A stretch of DNA of 64,000 nt from Flavobacterium ginsengisoli. GTDB taxonomy: Bacteria; Bacteroidota; Bacteroidia; Flavobacteriales; Flavobacteriaceae. Below the pieces are notes generated by a model. It saw nothing but the letters and a program-made list of their open reading frames with translations. It did no database searches and was not told the origin of the DNA. Position numbers and translations under genes: made by a program. Below are positions 24,223 to 34,703 of this stretch, piece by piece. Numbering within the stretch: the first letter of the stretch is position 1; every line of letters begins with the position of its first letter. The stretch lies in assembly GCF_029625315.1 (NCBI RefSeq), contig NZ_CP121110.1, forward strand, positions 5,066,501 through 5,130,500, given 5' to 3'.

Positions 24223-24283
24223 TATTTTGTTTTTAGTAGATTAAAAATAGTTAAAAAATATTCAGACAAAAAAATATTCAAAA

Positions 24284-24318
24284 CTAAAAAAAGGCCATCT
24301 CATTGAGACGGCCTTTTC
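24284..24318 (-). terminator. Rho-independent terminator
   Basis: AAAGGCCATCTCATTGAGACGGCCTTTT hairpin with a T-run on the minus strand, just after the acyl-CoA synthetase stop codon. Confidence 0.8.
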
Positions 24319-24343
24319 GCTTTGGTTATATTATTTTGATTTA

Positions 24344-26122
24344 TTAATTGTTTCCGTAGATTTTAGCATAAAGGTCTTTGTAAATCTCTTTAATAATTTT
24401 TCGTTTCAATTTTAAGGTAGGAGTAAGTTGTCCGCCATCAATTGACCAAACATCTGGAGTTAGCTCAATGCGTTTCACTTGTTCCCAGTGACCAAATTTT
24501 TTGTTGATGTTTTCTACTTCTTCATCAATTCGTTTAATAACATCTGGATTTGAAGAAATTTCAGCATCTGTACTTCCTAAAGTAATTTTATGAATTTTAG
24601 CCCACTCTTTTACAAATTCAAAGTTGGGTTGAATAAAGGCTGCAGGCATTTTTTCACCTTCACCAATAACCATAATCTGCTCAATAAAGCGAGATTGTTT
24701 CATGGCATTTTCAATCATTTGTGGAGCGATATATTTACCTCCAGAAGTTTTGAACATTTCTTTTTTACGATCTGTAATTTTCAAGAAACCTTCACTGTCA
24801 ATTTCTCCAATATCTCCTGTATGGAAATAACCATCGATAATTGCTTCGGCCGTTTTTTCAGGATCTTTATAATAACCTAACATTACGTTTGGTCCTTTTA
24901 ATAAAATTTCTCCGTCTTCAGCAATTTTAACTTCAAGGTTACGAATTGGTTTTCCAACAGTTCCAATTTTAAAACCTCTGTTTCTTTGATCGTTAACTGC
25001 AATTACAGGTGATGTTTCAGATAAACCGTAACCTTCCATAACTGGAATTTCTGCAGCGACAAAAACTCTCGTTAAACGTGGTTGCAAAGCAGCGCTTCCA
25101 GAAACCATTAAATCTAGATTTCCTCCCAAACCTTCTTTCCATTTGCTAAAAATTAGTTTGCGAGCAATTTTTAATTGGAACTCATACCAGAATCCGTTAG
25201 CTCCGTATGGTTCGTATTTCAAGCCTAAATCAATAGCCCAGAAAAACAGTTTTTTCTTGATGCCAGTTAATTCGGCTCCTTTAGCATAAATTTTATCGTA
25301 AACTTTTTCTAAAAGTCTTGGTACAGCTGTAATGACAGTTGGACGAACTTCTTTTAAGTTGTCACTAATTTTATCGATCGATTCTCCAAAATAAACTGAA
25401 ACACCATAATATTGATAGATGTACAAAATCATTCTTTCAAAAATATGGCAAATAGGCAAGAAGCTTAATGCAGTGCTTTTTCCTGGATCAAACGGAATTC
25501 TTGGCGCACTGTCCAAAACATTTGACACAATATTTTTGTGAGAAAGCATAACTCCTTTTGGTCTTCCTGTTGTTCCAGAAGTGTAGATAATAGTAGCTAA
25601 ATCATCTGTTTTGATGCTGTCTTTTCTAGCTTCGACTTCGCTTTGATTGCTTTCGTCTTCACCAAGTGCAAGTAAATCTGTCCAGTGTTTGCAACCTGCA
25701 ATTTCATTAAAGGAATACACCTCTTTTAAAGTTGGCACATTTGCTTTTATGGCATTTACTTTCTGTAATACTTCTTCATCAGAAACAAAACAGTAAATGC
25801 TACCGCTATGGTTTAAAATATATTCGTAATCTTCTTCTGCGATAGTTGGATAAATAGGAACATTTTGAGCACCAGTCTGCAAAATACCAATATCCATTAT
25901 ATTCCACTCCGTTCTGTTGTTCGAAGTAATTAATGCGATTTTATCATCTTTCTGAACGCCCATACGCAATAATGCTCTCGAAACAGCATTTGCTTTTGCA
26001 ATATATTCTTGGCTAGATGTTTTTTCCCAGACTCCATTTTTTTTGGTTGCAAGAGCAACTGGAAGGTTGTAAGTTTCTTGTTGATAATAGGGAAAATCAA
26101 AAAGGCGTGTGATTGAAACCAT
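24344..26122 (-). CDS. Long-chain acyl-CoA synthetase (AMP-forming)
   Basis: 592 aa, usual length. Activates long-chain fatty acids to acyl-CoA through acyl-AMP. P-loop IIYTSGTTGRPKGVMLSHKN (about 185-204), the ANL core EGYGLSETSPVIAV, and GYFHTGDIGEID with DRKKEMFKTSGGKYIAPQ, the hinge region. Similar to the FadD15-type synthetases of Bacteroidetes. Single gene with its own terminator. Confidence 0.93.
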   Translation of the reverse strand: MVSITRLFDFPYYQQETYNLPVALATKKNGVWEKTSSQEYIAKANAVSRALLRMGVQKDDKIALITSNNRTEWNIMDIGILQTGAQNVPIYPTIAEEDYEYILNHSGSIYCFVSDEEVLQKVNAIKANVPTLKEVYSFNEIAGCKHWTDLLALGEDESNQSEVEARKDSIKTDDLATIIYTSGTTGRPKGVMLSHKNIVSNVLDSAPRIPFDPGKSTALSFLPICHIFERMILYIYQYYGVSVYFGESIDKISDNLKEVRPTVITAVPRLLEKVYDKIYAKGAELTGIKKKLFFWAIDLGLKYEPYGANGFWYEFQLKIARKLIFSKWKEGLGGNLDLMVSGSAALQPRLTRVFVAAEIPVMEGYGLSETSPVIAVNDQRNRGFKIGTVGKPIRNLEVKIAEDGEILLKGPNVMLGYYKDPEKTAEAIIDGYFHTGDIGEIDSEGFLKITDRKKEMFKTSGGKYIAPQMIENAMKQSRFIEQIMVIGEGEKMPAAFIQPNFEFVKEWAKIHKITLGSTDAEISSNPDVIKRIDEEVENINKKFGHWEQVKRIELTPDVWSIDGGQLTPTLKLKRKIIKEIYKDLYAKIYGNN

Positions 26123-26298
26123 GTTTAATATATTGAATTTTATTGCAAATTAAATAAAATTTGGGTATGATTTTCAGTTTTATAAAATTTAATGGGAAAA
26201 TTTATAGAGACTATTAAAAATCAACGAAAACGTTTTCTTTTTCGCCGTGAAATTTCCAAAAAATCAAGAAAAATTTAATTTGAAGATGCTTTTAAAAG

Positions 26299-26730
26299 TT
26301 ATTGCACGTTATAATCTTCGTAAGTTTTTACTCTTTCGCCCATTAAAAACATTTTCTTTTTGGCAAAATGAATAGAGAATTGAGAGTAATACCATTCTTC
26401 ACTGTCATTTGGTCTGTACCAAAATGTATAAGTTGCACTGTTGAATCCTTCTTTAAAAACAGGAACACCTTCTTCTGTGCATTCTATTCCCCAGTTTATT
26501 TTTTGTTTGCTTAAATCTTCGGCCTGAATAAAACCTGTTCCGTCTGGATTTAAAACTGTAATAGGCTCTTTTTGGTTCAAAGGTGCAAAAGTTCCTGGAA
26601 CTGGATAACCAATAGTTGTGGTAATGTAACGTTCTTTAGAATTATGGATGATCTGATCAACGTGTACTTGTGAATACGATTGAAAGGCAGTAAAAAATAG
26701 TGTGACCACTAATAAATGTAAAAATTTCAT
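26299..26730 (-). CDS. Small secreted protein, unknown function
   Basis: 143 aa with a Sec signal peptide (KFLHLLVVTLFFTAFQSYSQ, cleavage near residue 21). The mature part is mostly strand (YITTTIGYPVPGTFAPLNQK, ATYTFWYRPNDSEEWYYSQF). Family not recognised. Isolated, 144 nt from the receptor gene upstream. Confidence 0.7.
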   Translation of the reverse strand: MKFLHLLVVTLFFTAFQSYSQVHVDQIIHNSKERYITTTIGYPVPGTFAPLNQKEPITVLNPDGTGFIQAEDLSKQKINWGIECTEEGVPVFKEGFNSATYTFWYRPNDSEEWYYSQFSIHFAKKKMFLMGERVKTYEDYNVQ

Positions 26731-26874
26731 TCTATGTAGGATTAAGTGTTTTCGGGCTTAAAAAAATCTGTCGAGCTGATTTCTTTTGGCGAATATAATT
26801 CAATTTTTCAATAGAATAATAGCTTAAAAATACAAGAATGAAATTTTTCTTTTTTTATGATTCTATGTCAGTTT

Positions 26875-29283
26875 TTACTCCGTCGAAAACTGATTTTCTA
26901 GTAATTTTTCTTTGAAATCTGATCTAAAGGTATAAGCAAACGTTATCATTAAAGCTCTTGTATCAGATTTTGAAGTTCTATTGCTTTTAAATAATAAAGT
27001 ATTGTTTTTATAACCGCTTTCTAATGTGTTAAACATATCGGTTACAACTAAGCCTAATCGTGCATTTCCTTTTCCTAATTTTTGCTGAAATCCCATATCT
27101 ACATTGTAAATCGGGATTCTTTTTCCTTGTGGAGTTGCAACAGCAGAATTGTAGTTTCCTATAATTTGTAGTTTTCCATCTTTCCACGGCACAAAGTTAT
27201 TGATCACTTTTCCATACCAACTGAATGCACTATTGACAACATCTTCAGATTGTGGTAAATTGGTTGCACTAATGTTTTGCTGAAAAGCCGTTAAACTAAT
27301 ATTGGCATCATAAAAAGAGAATGGTTTTAGACTAAAAATACCTTCAACTCCATAAGTAACCATGTTTCCAATGTTCTGAGGCTGTAATAAAACAACTCCA
27401 TTATCTTGCAATGTGGAATATTGTCTTATGGTATTGTTAGCATTTCTATAAAAGGCATTTCCAGAAAGCGAATATTTATCCCATTCTTTATTATAATTTA
27501 ATTCTACAATATGAATAATTTCTGGTTTTAAATAAGGATTTCCACTATGAGGATTTAATGCATCGGTAATATCAACAAAAGGATTTAAATCATCTAAATC
27601 TGGGCGATTTATACGTTTACTATAACCAAATTTTAAAAATTCGTCAGATTGCAAATTCAATTGAACAGATGCCGAAGGGAAAAGTTTTAAATAATGATTA
27701 GAAAAATTATCACTTCCATTTTCTGTTTTTCCATTATTTGAAACTTGTTCAGCACGAAGTCCGACATTATATTTCCATTTCTGATTGTCCTTTGAACCAG
27801 AGTACGAATTTAAAAGTCCATAAAAGGCATTTATTTGCTCATTAAAATCAAAAATATTACTCGCAAGCGGATTAACTACATAATCGCCATTAATTAAATC
27901 AGCGGTTTGAAAATCAGAATTAAAAAATCTAAAAGTTCCTTTATAGCCTGTTTCAATAGTTGATTTTTCTGAAATTGGAAAAGCATGATTTACAATAGCA
28001 TTCGAAATATTTTCTTTCCCATAATTATGTGTTTTTTGCCAAAATGTGTCACCAATCAGCATTCCATTTTCATCGTAATTATTGGTATCGATATTTGTGT
28101 TTTCTCTGCCAAAATTGAAAGAACTGGTAATGTTTGCATTTAAACTTTTTCTGTCATCAGAAAATTTTCGGTCATAATTTAACGAAAACTCTGCAGCTTT
28201 AGCTTTTTGAATTTCTGAAGAATGGCGTTGGTTAGCAGAGAAAAAGGCATCTGAATCGTTATAAACATTCGTTTTTAAAGTCTCTTCATTGTCTTTGTTC
28301 TCAAGATTTCCAAGTGCTTCAAAAGAGAAAGTGTTTCTTTCGTTTGGAGAAAAATCAAGATTGAATTTTAGATTTTGTAAACCTTCTGTACGCTGGTCAC
28401 TTCGAGTCTGATGGATATAATGTTCGTCTTGAATAAAATAGTTCGTTCGGTCGCCTTCAATACTTTTTGTTCTTCCTGCAAAACGATTGTCGTAAGCAAG
28501 GCCAACATTCCATTTGTCGTTTTTATAATTTAAAAGAGCAGAGTCGCTTAATCTTCCTTTTGCTCCAAAACCGCCACCAAGAACTGCAGCACCATTTATT
28601 CCGTTTAGATTATTCTTTTTAAGTTTGATATTGATAATGCCACTTTCTGCATTAGCATCGTATTTTGCAGTCGGACTTGTAATGATTTCGATGCTTTCAA
28701 TACTGCTTGCAGGAATCTGATTCATATCAGTAATAGCAGAATTTTTCCCATTGATTAAAATCAAAGGCGTTTTTCCTCTTAACGAAATGGCATCATCAGC
28801 ATCAACCGAAACTGTTGGAATATTTTTTAGCATATCAATTGCTGTTCCTCCTGATTGCGAAATATTTGAAACCGCGTTAAAAACAAAACCTTCTGCAGTT
28901 TTTTGAATCTGTTTTTTCTGTGAGTTTACAACTACAGTATTAAGCTGATTTGCATCTTCTTGCAAAATGATAGTGCCGAGTGAAATAGCCGTGCCTGTAT
29001 ATTTTATCTTTTTAGTATTTATTTTAAAACCGATTAATTTAAATTGAAGCAGATATTCTCCAGAAGTTACATTTTCTAGAGCGAAATTGCCGGAAACATC
29101 TGTTGTGGTATAATTAGCAGTTTTTGTTGAATCGGCTGTACTTTTTAAAATAACATCAACAAATTCTATAGGGTTTTTTCCGTCGGTGATGGTTCCTTTT
29201 ATTGCTGTTTTTTGAGCAAAAGAAAATTGGCTTAAAGTAAATAAGAGAATTGGGAGGTATAATTTGCGTATAATATTTTTCAT
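26875..29283 (-). CDS. Outer-membrane beta-barrel / TonB-dependent receptor-like protein
   Basis: 802 aa. Signal peptide (LYLPILLFTLSQFSFAQKTA), a CarboxypepD_reg-like domain at about 24-110 (IKGTITDGKNPIEFVDVILK), and a plug-like domain with ISLRGKTPLILINGKNSAIT and IEIITSPTAKYDANAESGII. A long barrel of the OMP_b-brl_3 type follows, ending in FAYTFRSDFKEKLLENQF. Barrel proteins of this type take up peptides or siderophore-like ligands or export; the ligand is unknown. No SusD partner is adjacent. Confidence 0.88.
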   Translation of the reverse strand: MKNIIRKLYLPILLFTLSQFSFAQKTAIKGTITDGKNPIEFVDVILKSTADSTKTANYTTTDVSGNFALENVTSGEYLLQFKLIGFKINTKKIKYTGTAISLGTIILQEDANQLNTVVVNSQKKQIQKTAEGFVFNAVSNISQSGGTAIDMLKNIPTVSVDADDAISLRGKTPLILINGKNSAITDMNQIPASSIESIEIITSPTAKYDANAESGIINIKLKKNNLNGINGAAVLGGGFGAKGRLSDSALLNYKNDKWNVGLAYDNRFAGRTKSIEGDRTNYFIQDEHYIHQTRSDQRTEGLQNLKFNLDFSPNERNTFSFEALGNLENKDNEETLKTNVYNDSDAFFSANQRHSSEIQKAKAAEFSLNYDRKFSDDRKSLNANITSSFNFGRENTNIDTNNYDENGMLIGDTFWQKTHNYGKENISNAIVNHAFPISEKSTIETGYKGTFRFFNSDFQTADLINGDYVVNPLASNIFDFNEQINAFYGLLNSYSGSKDNQKWKYNVGLRAEQVSNNGKTENGSDNFSNHYLKLFPSASVQLNLQSDEFLKFGYSKRINRPDLDDLNPFVDITDALNPHSGNPYLKPEIIHIVELNYNKEWDKYSLSGNAFYRNANNTIRQYSTLQDNGVVLLQPQNIGNMVTYGVEGIFSLKPFSFYDANISLTAFQQNISATNLPQSEDVVNSAFSWYGKVINNFVPWKDGKLQIIGNYNSAVATPQGKRIPIYNVDMGFQQKLGKGNARLGLVVTDMFNTLESGYKNNTLLFKSNRTSKSDTRALMITFAYTFRSDFKEKLLENQFSTE

Positions 29284-29381
29284 GAAGCAAAGATATTTAT
29301 CGCAGTAAATGAAGCTTTAAAAATAGCCTTAAGATATCATTAAGCTATTCTTATATGTTAATTAGAGTATAATTAATGAAG

Positions 29382-29424
29382 AAAAAAAAGCTACGACATG
29401 GGGATAGCGTCGTAGCATTTTTTT
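29382..29424 (-). terminator. Terminator of the hydrogenase operon
   Basis: GCTACGAC-ATGGGGATAGC-GTCGTAGC with T/A runs on both sides, between the receptor gene start and the nickel-transporter stop. Confidence 0.75.
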
Positions 29425-29445
29425 ATGTCCGAATAAACTTAATTT

Positions 29446-30163
29446 TTAGAATAAATTGGTATAAACAATCTTGAAGCCGAAGATGATGCATATTACCGAA
29501 GAAATTATTATTAAGGCATATTGCAATTTTTGAGATTTGAGAATGCTCTTTGTAAACGGAATACTAAATAATCCAGCGAGCGATAAACATTCCTATTATA
29601 GAACCAATTCCGAAAATTAGGATATATAGTAATCCTTCTATTGGAGTTTTCATTTGCGAAATAACTAAAATAACCAAAGATCCGCTCCCTGCCAAACCAT
29701 GAACCAGTCCTACACCAAATGCCGTTTTATAATTTGTTGATTCATCAAAATGAGCATGTTTAAAAGAGGCAATAGGATGGGAATGATAGTAGGTGTGAGC
29801 GTGCATGTGTGTATGCGTAACTCCGTTACTGTGCGTATGCTCGTGACTATGATAATACGTGTGCGAATGTTTTTTCTTGTACAATAATTTAAACAAACGA
29901 ATTATTCCCAGCACAATAAGCATCAAACCTACAATGGCTTCGAGATAGCTAAATATATTTTCGCTTATCGAAATTTTAAAGCCAATCATGATAATGCCGA
30001 TTAAAAAAATTGTGGAAGTATGGCCAACACCCCAGAACATTCCATCTTTTAAAGCATCTTTGATTCTATTTCTATTAGTAACCAAATTATTTACAGCCAG
30101 TAAATGATCAGCTTCAAAGGCATGTTCTAATCCAGCGTAAATTGTAATCAGAAATCCAATCAT
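29446..30163 (-). CDS. Nickel/cobalt transporter-like membrane protein (one frameshift)
   Basis: 239 aa after correction. The N-terminal helix has HAFEADHLLAVNN, the HxxxADH signature of NiCoT/UreH-type nickel transporters. A cytoplasmic His-rich loop (SHTYYHSHEHTHSNGVTHTH) follows, then VGLVHGLAGSGSLVILVISQ. The true C-terminus AAGLFSIPFTKSILKSQKLQ ends at 29446; the open frame stops early because of one inserted base in GCGAGC (29576-29581). Last gene of the minus-strand hydrogenase operon, 6 nt after hypD, so it probably supplies Ni for the active site. Confidence 0.82.
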
Positions 30164-30169
30164 AATTTT

Positions 30170-31255
30170 TTACAAATAATTAAAATAGGCCGCGCAAGCA
30201 CCTTCAGAAGAAACCATTGGTGCGCCTAAAGGATTGGAAGGTTTACATTTTTTTCCAAATTCAGGACATTCATTTGGTCTTTTATGTCCTGTTAAAATTT
30301 GTCCGGCAATACAGTATTGATCTGTATTTTTGTGCAAAGTTGTGATCAAAAACTTTTGGCTAGCATCATACATTTTATATTCTGCTCGCATTACAAGTCC
30401 GCTGTCTTTAATTACACCAATTCCTCGCCATTCCTGAGTTCCAATTTTAAAAACACTATCAACAACTTCTTTGGCTTTTACATTGCCTTCTTCTTTTACT
30501 AATCTGGTATATTGATTTTCTACGTTGTGTTCTCCTTTTTCTAATTGAACTACGGTATGATAAATGGCCTGAATCATATCGGCGGGCTCAAATCCTGAAA
30601 CCACAATAGGAATTTTATATTTTTCAGCTATAGGATAGTAATCTCCGAGCCCAACAATCGTACATACATGACCCGCTCCTAGGAAAGCATTAATGGTACA
30701 AAACTCATCAGATAAAATAGCTTCCATAGCTGGCGGAACCAATACATGAGAGACTAATAAACTAAAGTTAGTAAGCCCTAATTTTTGAGCATAGATAACA
30801 GCCAAAGCATTGCTTGGTGCGGTAGTCTCAAAACCTACAGCAAAAAAGACGACTTCTTTATCTGGATTTTTTGAAGCAATATTTACAGCTTCCAAAGGTG
30901 AATATAAAATTCTAAGATCTCCTCCTTCGGCCTTTGCCTGAAGCAAGCTTTTAGAAGATCCAGGCACGCGAATCATATCTCCGAAAGAGCATAAAATGAC
31001 ACCTTTTTTCAGTAATTCTATTGCTTTATCAATTAATGAAATTGGAGTAACACAAACGGGACAACCTGGTCCGTGGATCATTCTAATATTTTTTGGAAGC
31101 AAATCTAATAATCCATTTTTGACCAATGAATGTGTCTGACCACCACAGATTTCCATTATATTCCAAGGTTTAGTGGTAATTTTATGAATTTCATTTAAAT
31201 AATAATTTACTAGTTCGGGATTTCGATATTCAGAAAGATATTTCATTTCAGACAA
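30170..31255 (-). CDS. hypD: Hydrogenase maturation factor HypD
   Basis: 361 aa. Iron-sulfur scaffold that, with HypC, assembles the Fe(CN)2CO group. Conserved MEICGGQTHS (with the key Cys), IHGPGCPVCVTP, FAVGFETTAPS, SGFEPADM and the C-terminal Fe-S Cys motif CRPNEC-like GHKRPNECPEFGKKCKPSNP. It overlaps the FKBP gene by 8 nt, so translation is coupled. Confidence 0.97.
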   Translation of the reverse strand: MSEMKYLSEYRNPELVNYYLNEIHKITTKPWNIMEICGGQTHSLVKNGLLDLLPKNIRMIHGPGCPVCVTPISLIDKAIELLKKGVILCSFGDMIRVPGSSKSLLQAKAEGGDLRILYSPLEAVNIASKNPDKEVVFFAVGFETTAPSNALAVIYAQKLGLTNFSLLVSHVLVPPAMEAILSDEFCTINAFLGAGHVCTIVGLGDYYPIAEKYKIPIVVSGFEPADMIQAIYHTVVQLEKGEHNVENQYTRLVKEEGNVKAKEVVDSVFKIGTQEWRGIGVIKDSGLVMRAEYKMYDASQKFLITTLHKNTDQYCIAGQILTGHKRPNECPEFGKKCKPSNPLGAPMVSSEGACAAYFNYL

Positions 31256-31874
31256 TGTTTAAGAGCTTAATAGTAAACACTAAAGTAGAGTTGGGCTGTA
31301 TCATTGGCGGTGCGCCAATCTCGGCATACGCAAGATGATGCGGAATGTAAATTTTCCAACTTGATTTTTCGGGCATTAATTGTAAAGCTTCCTGCCAGCC
31401 TTTTATGGTTTCTGATACACGCATTTTTTGTGGTCCAGAATCTTTAGTAGAATCGAAAACGGTCTTATTTAATAAAGAACCTTCGTAAATAACATTTACT
31501 GTATCTGATATTTTTGGAATTTCGCCTGTGCCTTCTTCTAAAATTTCATATTGCAAACCGCTGGCTAGAGAAGTAATTTCTTCTTTTAAAGCATTTTTCT
31601 CTAAAAAAGCAGTTCCTATTGCGGCATTTTTTACTTTTAGTTCTTCTTGTAAGAGGGCAACATAATTATTGAAAATTTCAATAGAACGTTTTGGAGAGAT
31701 TTTTTCACTTGATTTCTCAAAAATAGATTTCATGCCGTCAATAAAATCTTCATACATTATTTCTTCAAAACCAATGTCTTTAAGACTCAATGCCATAACA
31801 ACACCAGTAGAGTAAGAAATCTTGTCTTTTTCTTCTGTTTTCCCAATATGCCCTAATAGTTCAAGAATATCCAT
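31248..31874 (-). CDS. FKBP-type peptidyl-prolyl isomerase in the hyp operon
   Basis: 208 aa. N-terminal FKBP_N-like helical dimerisation part (about 1-95), then an FKBP domain (about 105-205): SGLQYEILEEGTGEIPKISD, VNVIYEGSLLNKTVFDSTKD, IKGWQEALQLMP, YIPHHLAYAEIGAPPMIQPN. No signal peptide, so cytoplasmic. It overlaps hypF by 14 nt and hypD by 8 nt. In E. coli the FKBP SlyD delivers nickel to hydrogenase; a similar chaperone role is inferred, although no His-rich tail is present. Confidence 0.85.
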   Translation of the reverse strand: MDILELLGHIGKTEEKDKISYSTGVVMALSLKDIGFEEIMYEDFIDGMKSIFEKSSEKISPKRSIEIFNNYVALLQEELKVKNAAIGTAFLEKNALKEEITSLASGLQYEILEEGTGEIPKISDTVNVIYEGSLLNKTVFDSTKDSGPQKMRVSETIKGWQEALQLMPEKSSWKIYIPHHLAYAEIGAPPMIQPNSTLVFTIKLLNIV

Positions 31875-34228
31875 GTTTTAATTTTTTTAAGTGTAAATAA
31901 TGACTCAGTTGTCCAAATGAAATGTTTTCGTCATTAGGAGAAAGCATTTCATGAAAATGCAGTTTGTATTTTGGTTTTAAATGATCAATTATTAAATCAA
32001 TAAGGACCGTATTTTGAAAAACGCCGCCACTAAATGCGAGATGTTTTGATTTTTTGTGCCTAGCTATTTTTTCAATGCATTTAACTAAAGTGTAATGAAA
32101 ATTTAATGCGGCGTTTTCTATCTGGGTATTGTTTTTTACTGCTTTATTGAGATTTAACAAAAGTGTTTTTGTTGGAATCAGATTTGTGATTTTCTCGTCT
32201 TGAAGGTAATCTTTCAATTTTACAGTAGATTTACTAAAAGCTTCTTGAGCTAGTTTTTCGAGATACATTCCAGCTTCGCCTTCAAACAAAATTGGATTTT
32301 TGAAGCCCAATATAAAAGCAGCGGCATCAAATAAGCGTCCCATCGAAGAAGTTTTTATTACACTATTTTCAATATGTTTCGAATAAATTTTGATTTCGTT
32401 TTTATTGAAAAGTTGCTGAAAGTGATGATTGTTTCTGCTAATCGAGAATGCTTGCTATTTTTGGATTCCTAGACATTTGATCGCCTAAAATCCACGGAAA
32501 ATATTCTAAATGCCCAATTCTGTTAATCTGTCCAAGATTATATTCAAAAAATTCACTGCCAAATATCTCTGTATTGCTTCCAAAACCTGCTCCATCCCAA
32601 ATAACTCCTAATATTTTGCGCTTTTTCCATAAATTTTTCTCACCCAAAATAGCAAGCAAAGTGTGCTTCATGATGCTGTATTGTAAGCGTTTCTATAGTT
32701 TTGTTTTCGAATGTGAAAGCTGAAATTTTATTGGCAGATTGGTAACTGGGATGCGGGTCATAAATAATTTTTTGTGGTGAAAAATTGAAAAAAGTCAAAT
32801 AGCTATTAATCTTTTTTTCAAATCTGTTATAAGTATCATAATTTGCAAGATCTCCAATGTATTCGCTTATGTAGGTCTGTTCGTTTGGTGTAATTGTAAT
32901 AGTATTTTTTAGATCTGAACCTAAGCAAAGCAGTTTTTCTGACCTCGGAGCTAAAAAAGACAAATTGAGATTTGGAGCAAGACCACGCGCTCGGCGCAAT
33001 ATTACTTTTTGCTTATGCTTTTTTGAAAATTTTAATATAGAATCATCTTGCGAATGTTGAATTTCTAAATCATGATGTAAATAAAAGTCGGCAACAGAAT
33101 TTAATGATTTTAAAGCTTCATTTTGGTTCATACAGATTGCTGCGCCATTAAAGTTGCCACTAGTTGCTACAAATGGTTTTTGAAACAAGTTTGAAATTAA
33201 ATGTAAAATGCCAGAATTAGGCAACATAGCGCCAACAGTTTCGATAGCTGGACTGATTTCTGTAATAGCTAAATCTGCTTTCTTTTTTAGCGGTAAAATT
33301 ACAATTGGAGCTTGGCAGGAAGTGATTGCTTTTTTTTCTGCTTTCTGACAATACAGATAATTTTCTATTTGTTTAATGTCTTTAAATAAAACTGCAAATG
33401 GTTTTGTGAGACGTTTTTTTCGGTTTCGTAATTCTAGAACTGCTTTAGGATTTGTTGCATCACATAAGAGTAGGTAGCCGCTGATGTTTTTTACGGCAAT
33501 GATTTTTCCTGCTGTAAGTTTTTCGCAAAGAGCTTCAAATATTTCTTTATTTGTTCCCTTTGTTATGATTCCTTTATTGTCTGTAAATGAAATTCTTACA
33601 CCACATTCAGGACATGAATTAGTCTGAGAATGAAAACGAATGTCTTTGGGATTATTATATTCCTCAAGACATGTTTTACACATTTTAAATTCATTTAAAC
33701 TTGTGTTTTCTCTTTCGAAAGGAAACTTTCTAGCAATAGCATATCTTGGTCCGCATGACGTACAGCTTATAAATGGATAAGAATAACGTCGATTATTTGG
33801 ATCTAAAACCTCACTCTTACAGTTTTTACAGATTGCAAAGTCAGGAGTTAGAGGAGCATTGATTGCGATGTTTTTCTCAGTTGGTCTTATAGAAAAAGTA
33901 TCAAATGTTTCATCGCTTAAAATTTCTACAATCTCAATGTGTTTTATTTTAGCATTTTTAGGATGTTTTTTTTAAGCTCTTTATAAAATTCAGTTACAGT
34001 AGGCGATTTTTCCTGTACTATGATAATGACTCCATTTTCATTATTAGAAACATAGCCTTTCAGATCATAGCTGATTGCCAAATTATATACAAAGGGACGA
34101 AAGCCTACACCTTGCACACTACCTGAAATTGTTATTTGAAATGTAGGATTCAAAAAAAGTGAATTATGTATTTTTAAAATTTTCAATTTGCTGAATAATC
34201 TGAAGGGTAACCTTTTGGATTGCTTCAT
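31861..34228 (-). CDS. hypF: Carbamoyltransferase HypF (three frameshifts)
   Basis: About 789 aa when corrected. It makes the thiocarboxamide on HypE that becomes the CN ligands. Domains in order: acylphosphatase (SGSVQGVGFRPFVYNLA); two C4 zinc fingers (CKNCKSEV..CTSCGPRYA and CKTCLEEY..CPECGVRI); YrdC-like (GKIIAVKNISGYLLLCDATN); and Kae1-like (IQHHEAHF, GVIWDGAGFG, AFSGGVFQN). Shifts: the A8 run (T8 at 33966-33973, one base missing), GCAAGC at 32652-32657 and GCTTGC at 32450-32455 (one extra base each); the net +1 agrees with total length. The start may be TTG 34153 instead of ATG 34228, which overlaps hyaD by 65 nt. Confidence 0.9.
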
Positions 34229-34673
34229 CTACCTTTGGTGAAAGGTTCATAGACATAGGTTCCATTTTTAGGATTGTAATTGTGTACAGAGAGATTTCGG
34301 GCATGACATTCAGCATTGATAAAATGTCAACCATGTCTTTAAGTCCAAAATTATGTCCGCTTAATGCAGTTGGAAAGTCTTCTGAAAAACGAGGTTTTAA
34401 GAGCGTAATCGTTCCTTCATCTTTACCATCCATCGTTGCATCTACAATGATTACTTTTTTATGATTCTCTATATAAGGAATCAAGGTAAAGCCACCTGTC
34501 CCTCCATCAATAAATGAAATGTTTTCAGGAAATTGGTTTTTGTCTATTCTGTTTATAAAATGCACGCCAACACCTTCGTCTCCCATTAAATAGTTTCCAA
34601 TTCCAAGTACTAAAATCTCATTTCCATCTGTGTGAAACTCATCTATTTTTTTTGCAATAATTTCTTCCTGCAT
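34164..34673 (-). CDS. hyaD: Hydrogenase maturation protease (HyaD/HupD-like)
   Basis: 169 aa. Endopeptidase that removes the C-terminal peptide of the large subunit after Ni insertion. Family motif ILVLGIGNYLMGDEGVGVHF with the Ni-sensing Glu/Asp, then FIDGGTGGFTLIPYIENHK and the His in ALSGHNFGLKD. Downstream of the cytochrome b gene, in the structural-gene order hyaA-B-C-D. Confidence 0.94.
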   Translation of the reverse strand: MQEEIIAKKIDEFHTDGNEILVLGIGNYLMGDEGVGVHFINRIDKNQFPENISFIDGGTGGFTLIPYIENHKKVIIVDATMDGKDEGTITLLKPRFSEDFPTALSGHNFGLKDMVDILSMLNVMPEISLYTITILKMEPMSMNLSPKVDEAIQKVTLQIIQQIENFKNT

Positions 34674-34703
34674 ATATTTTATTTTTGAAATCGATGAAAC
34701 GAT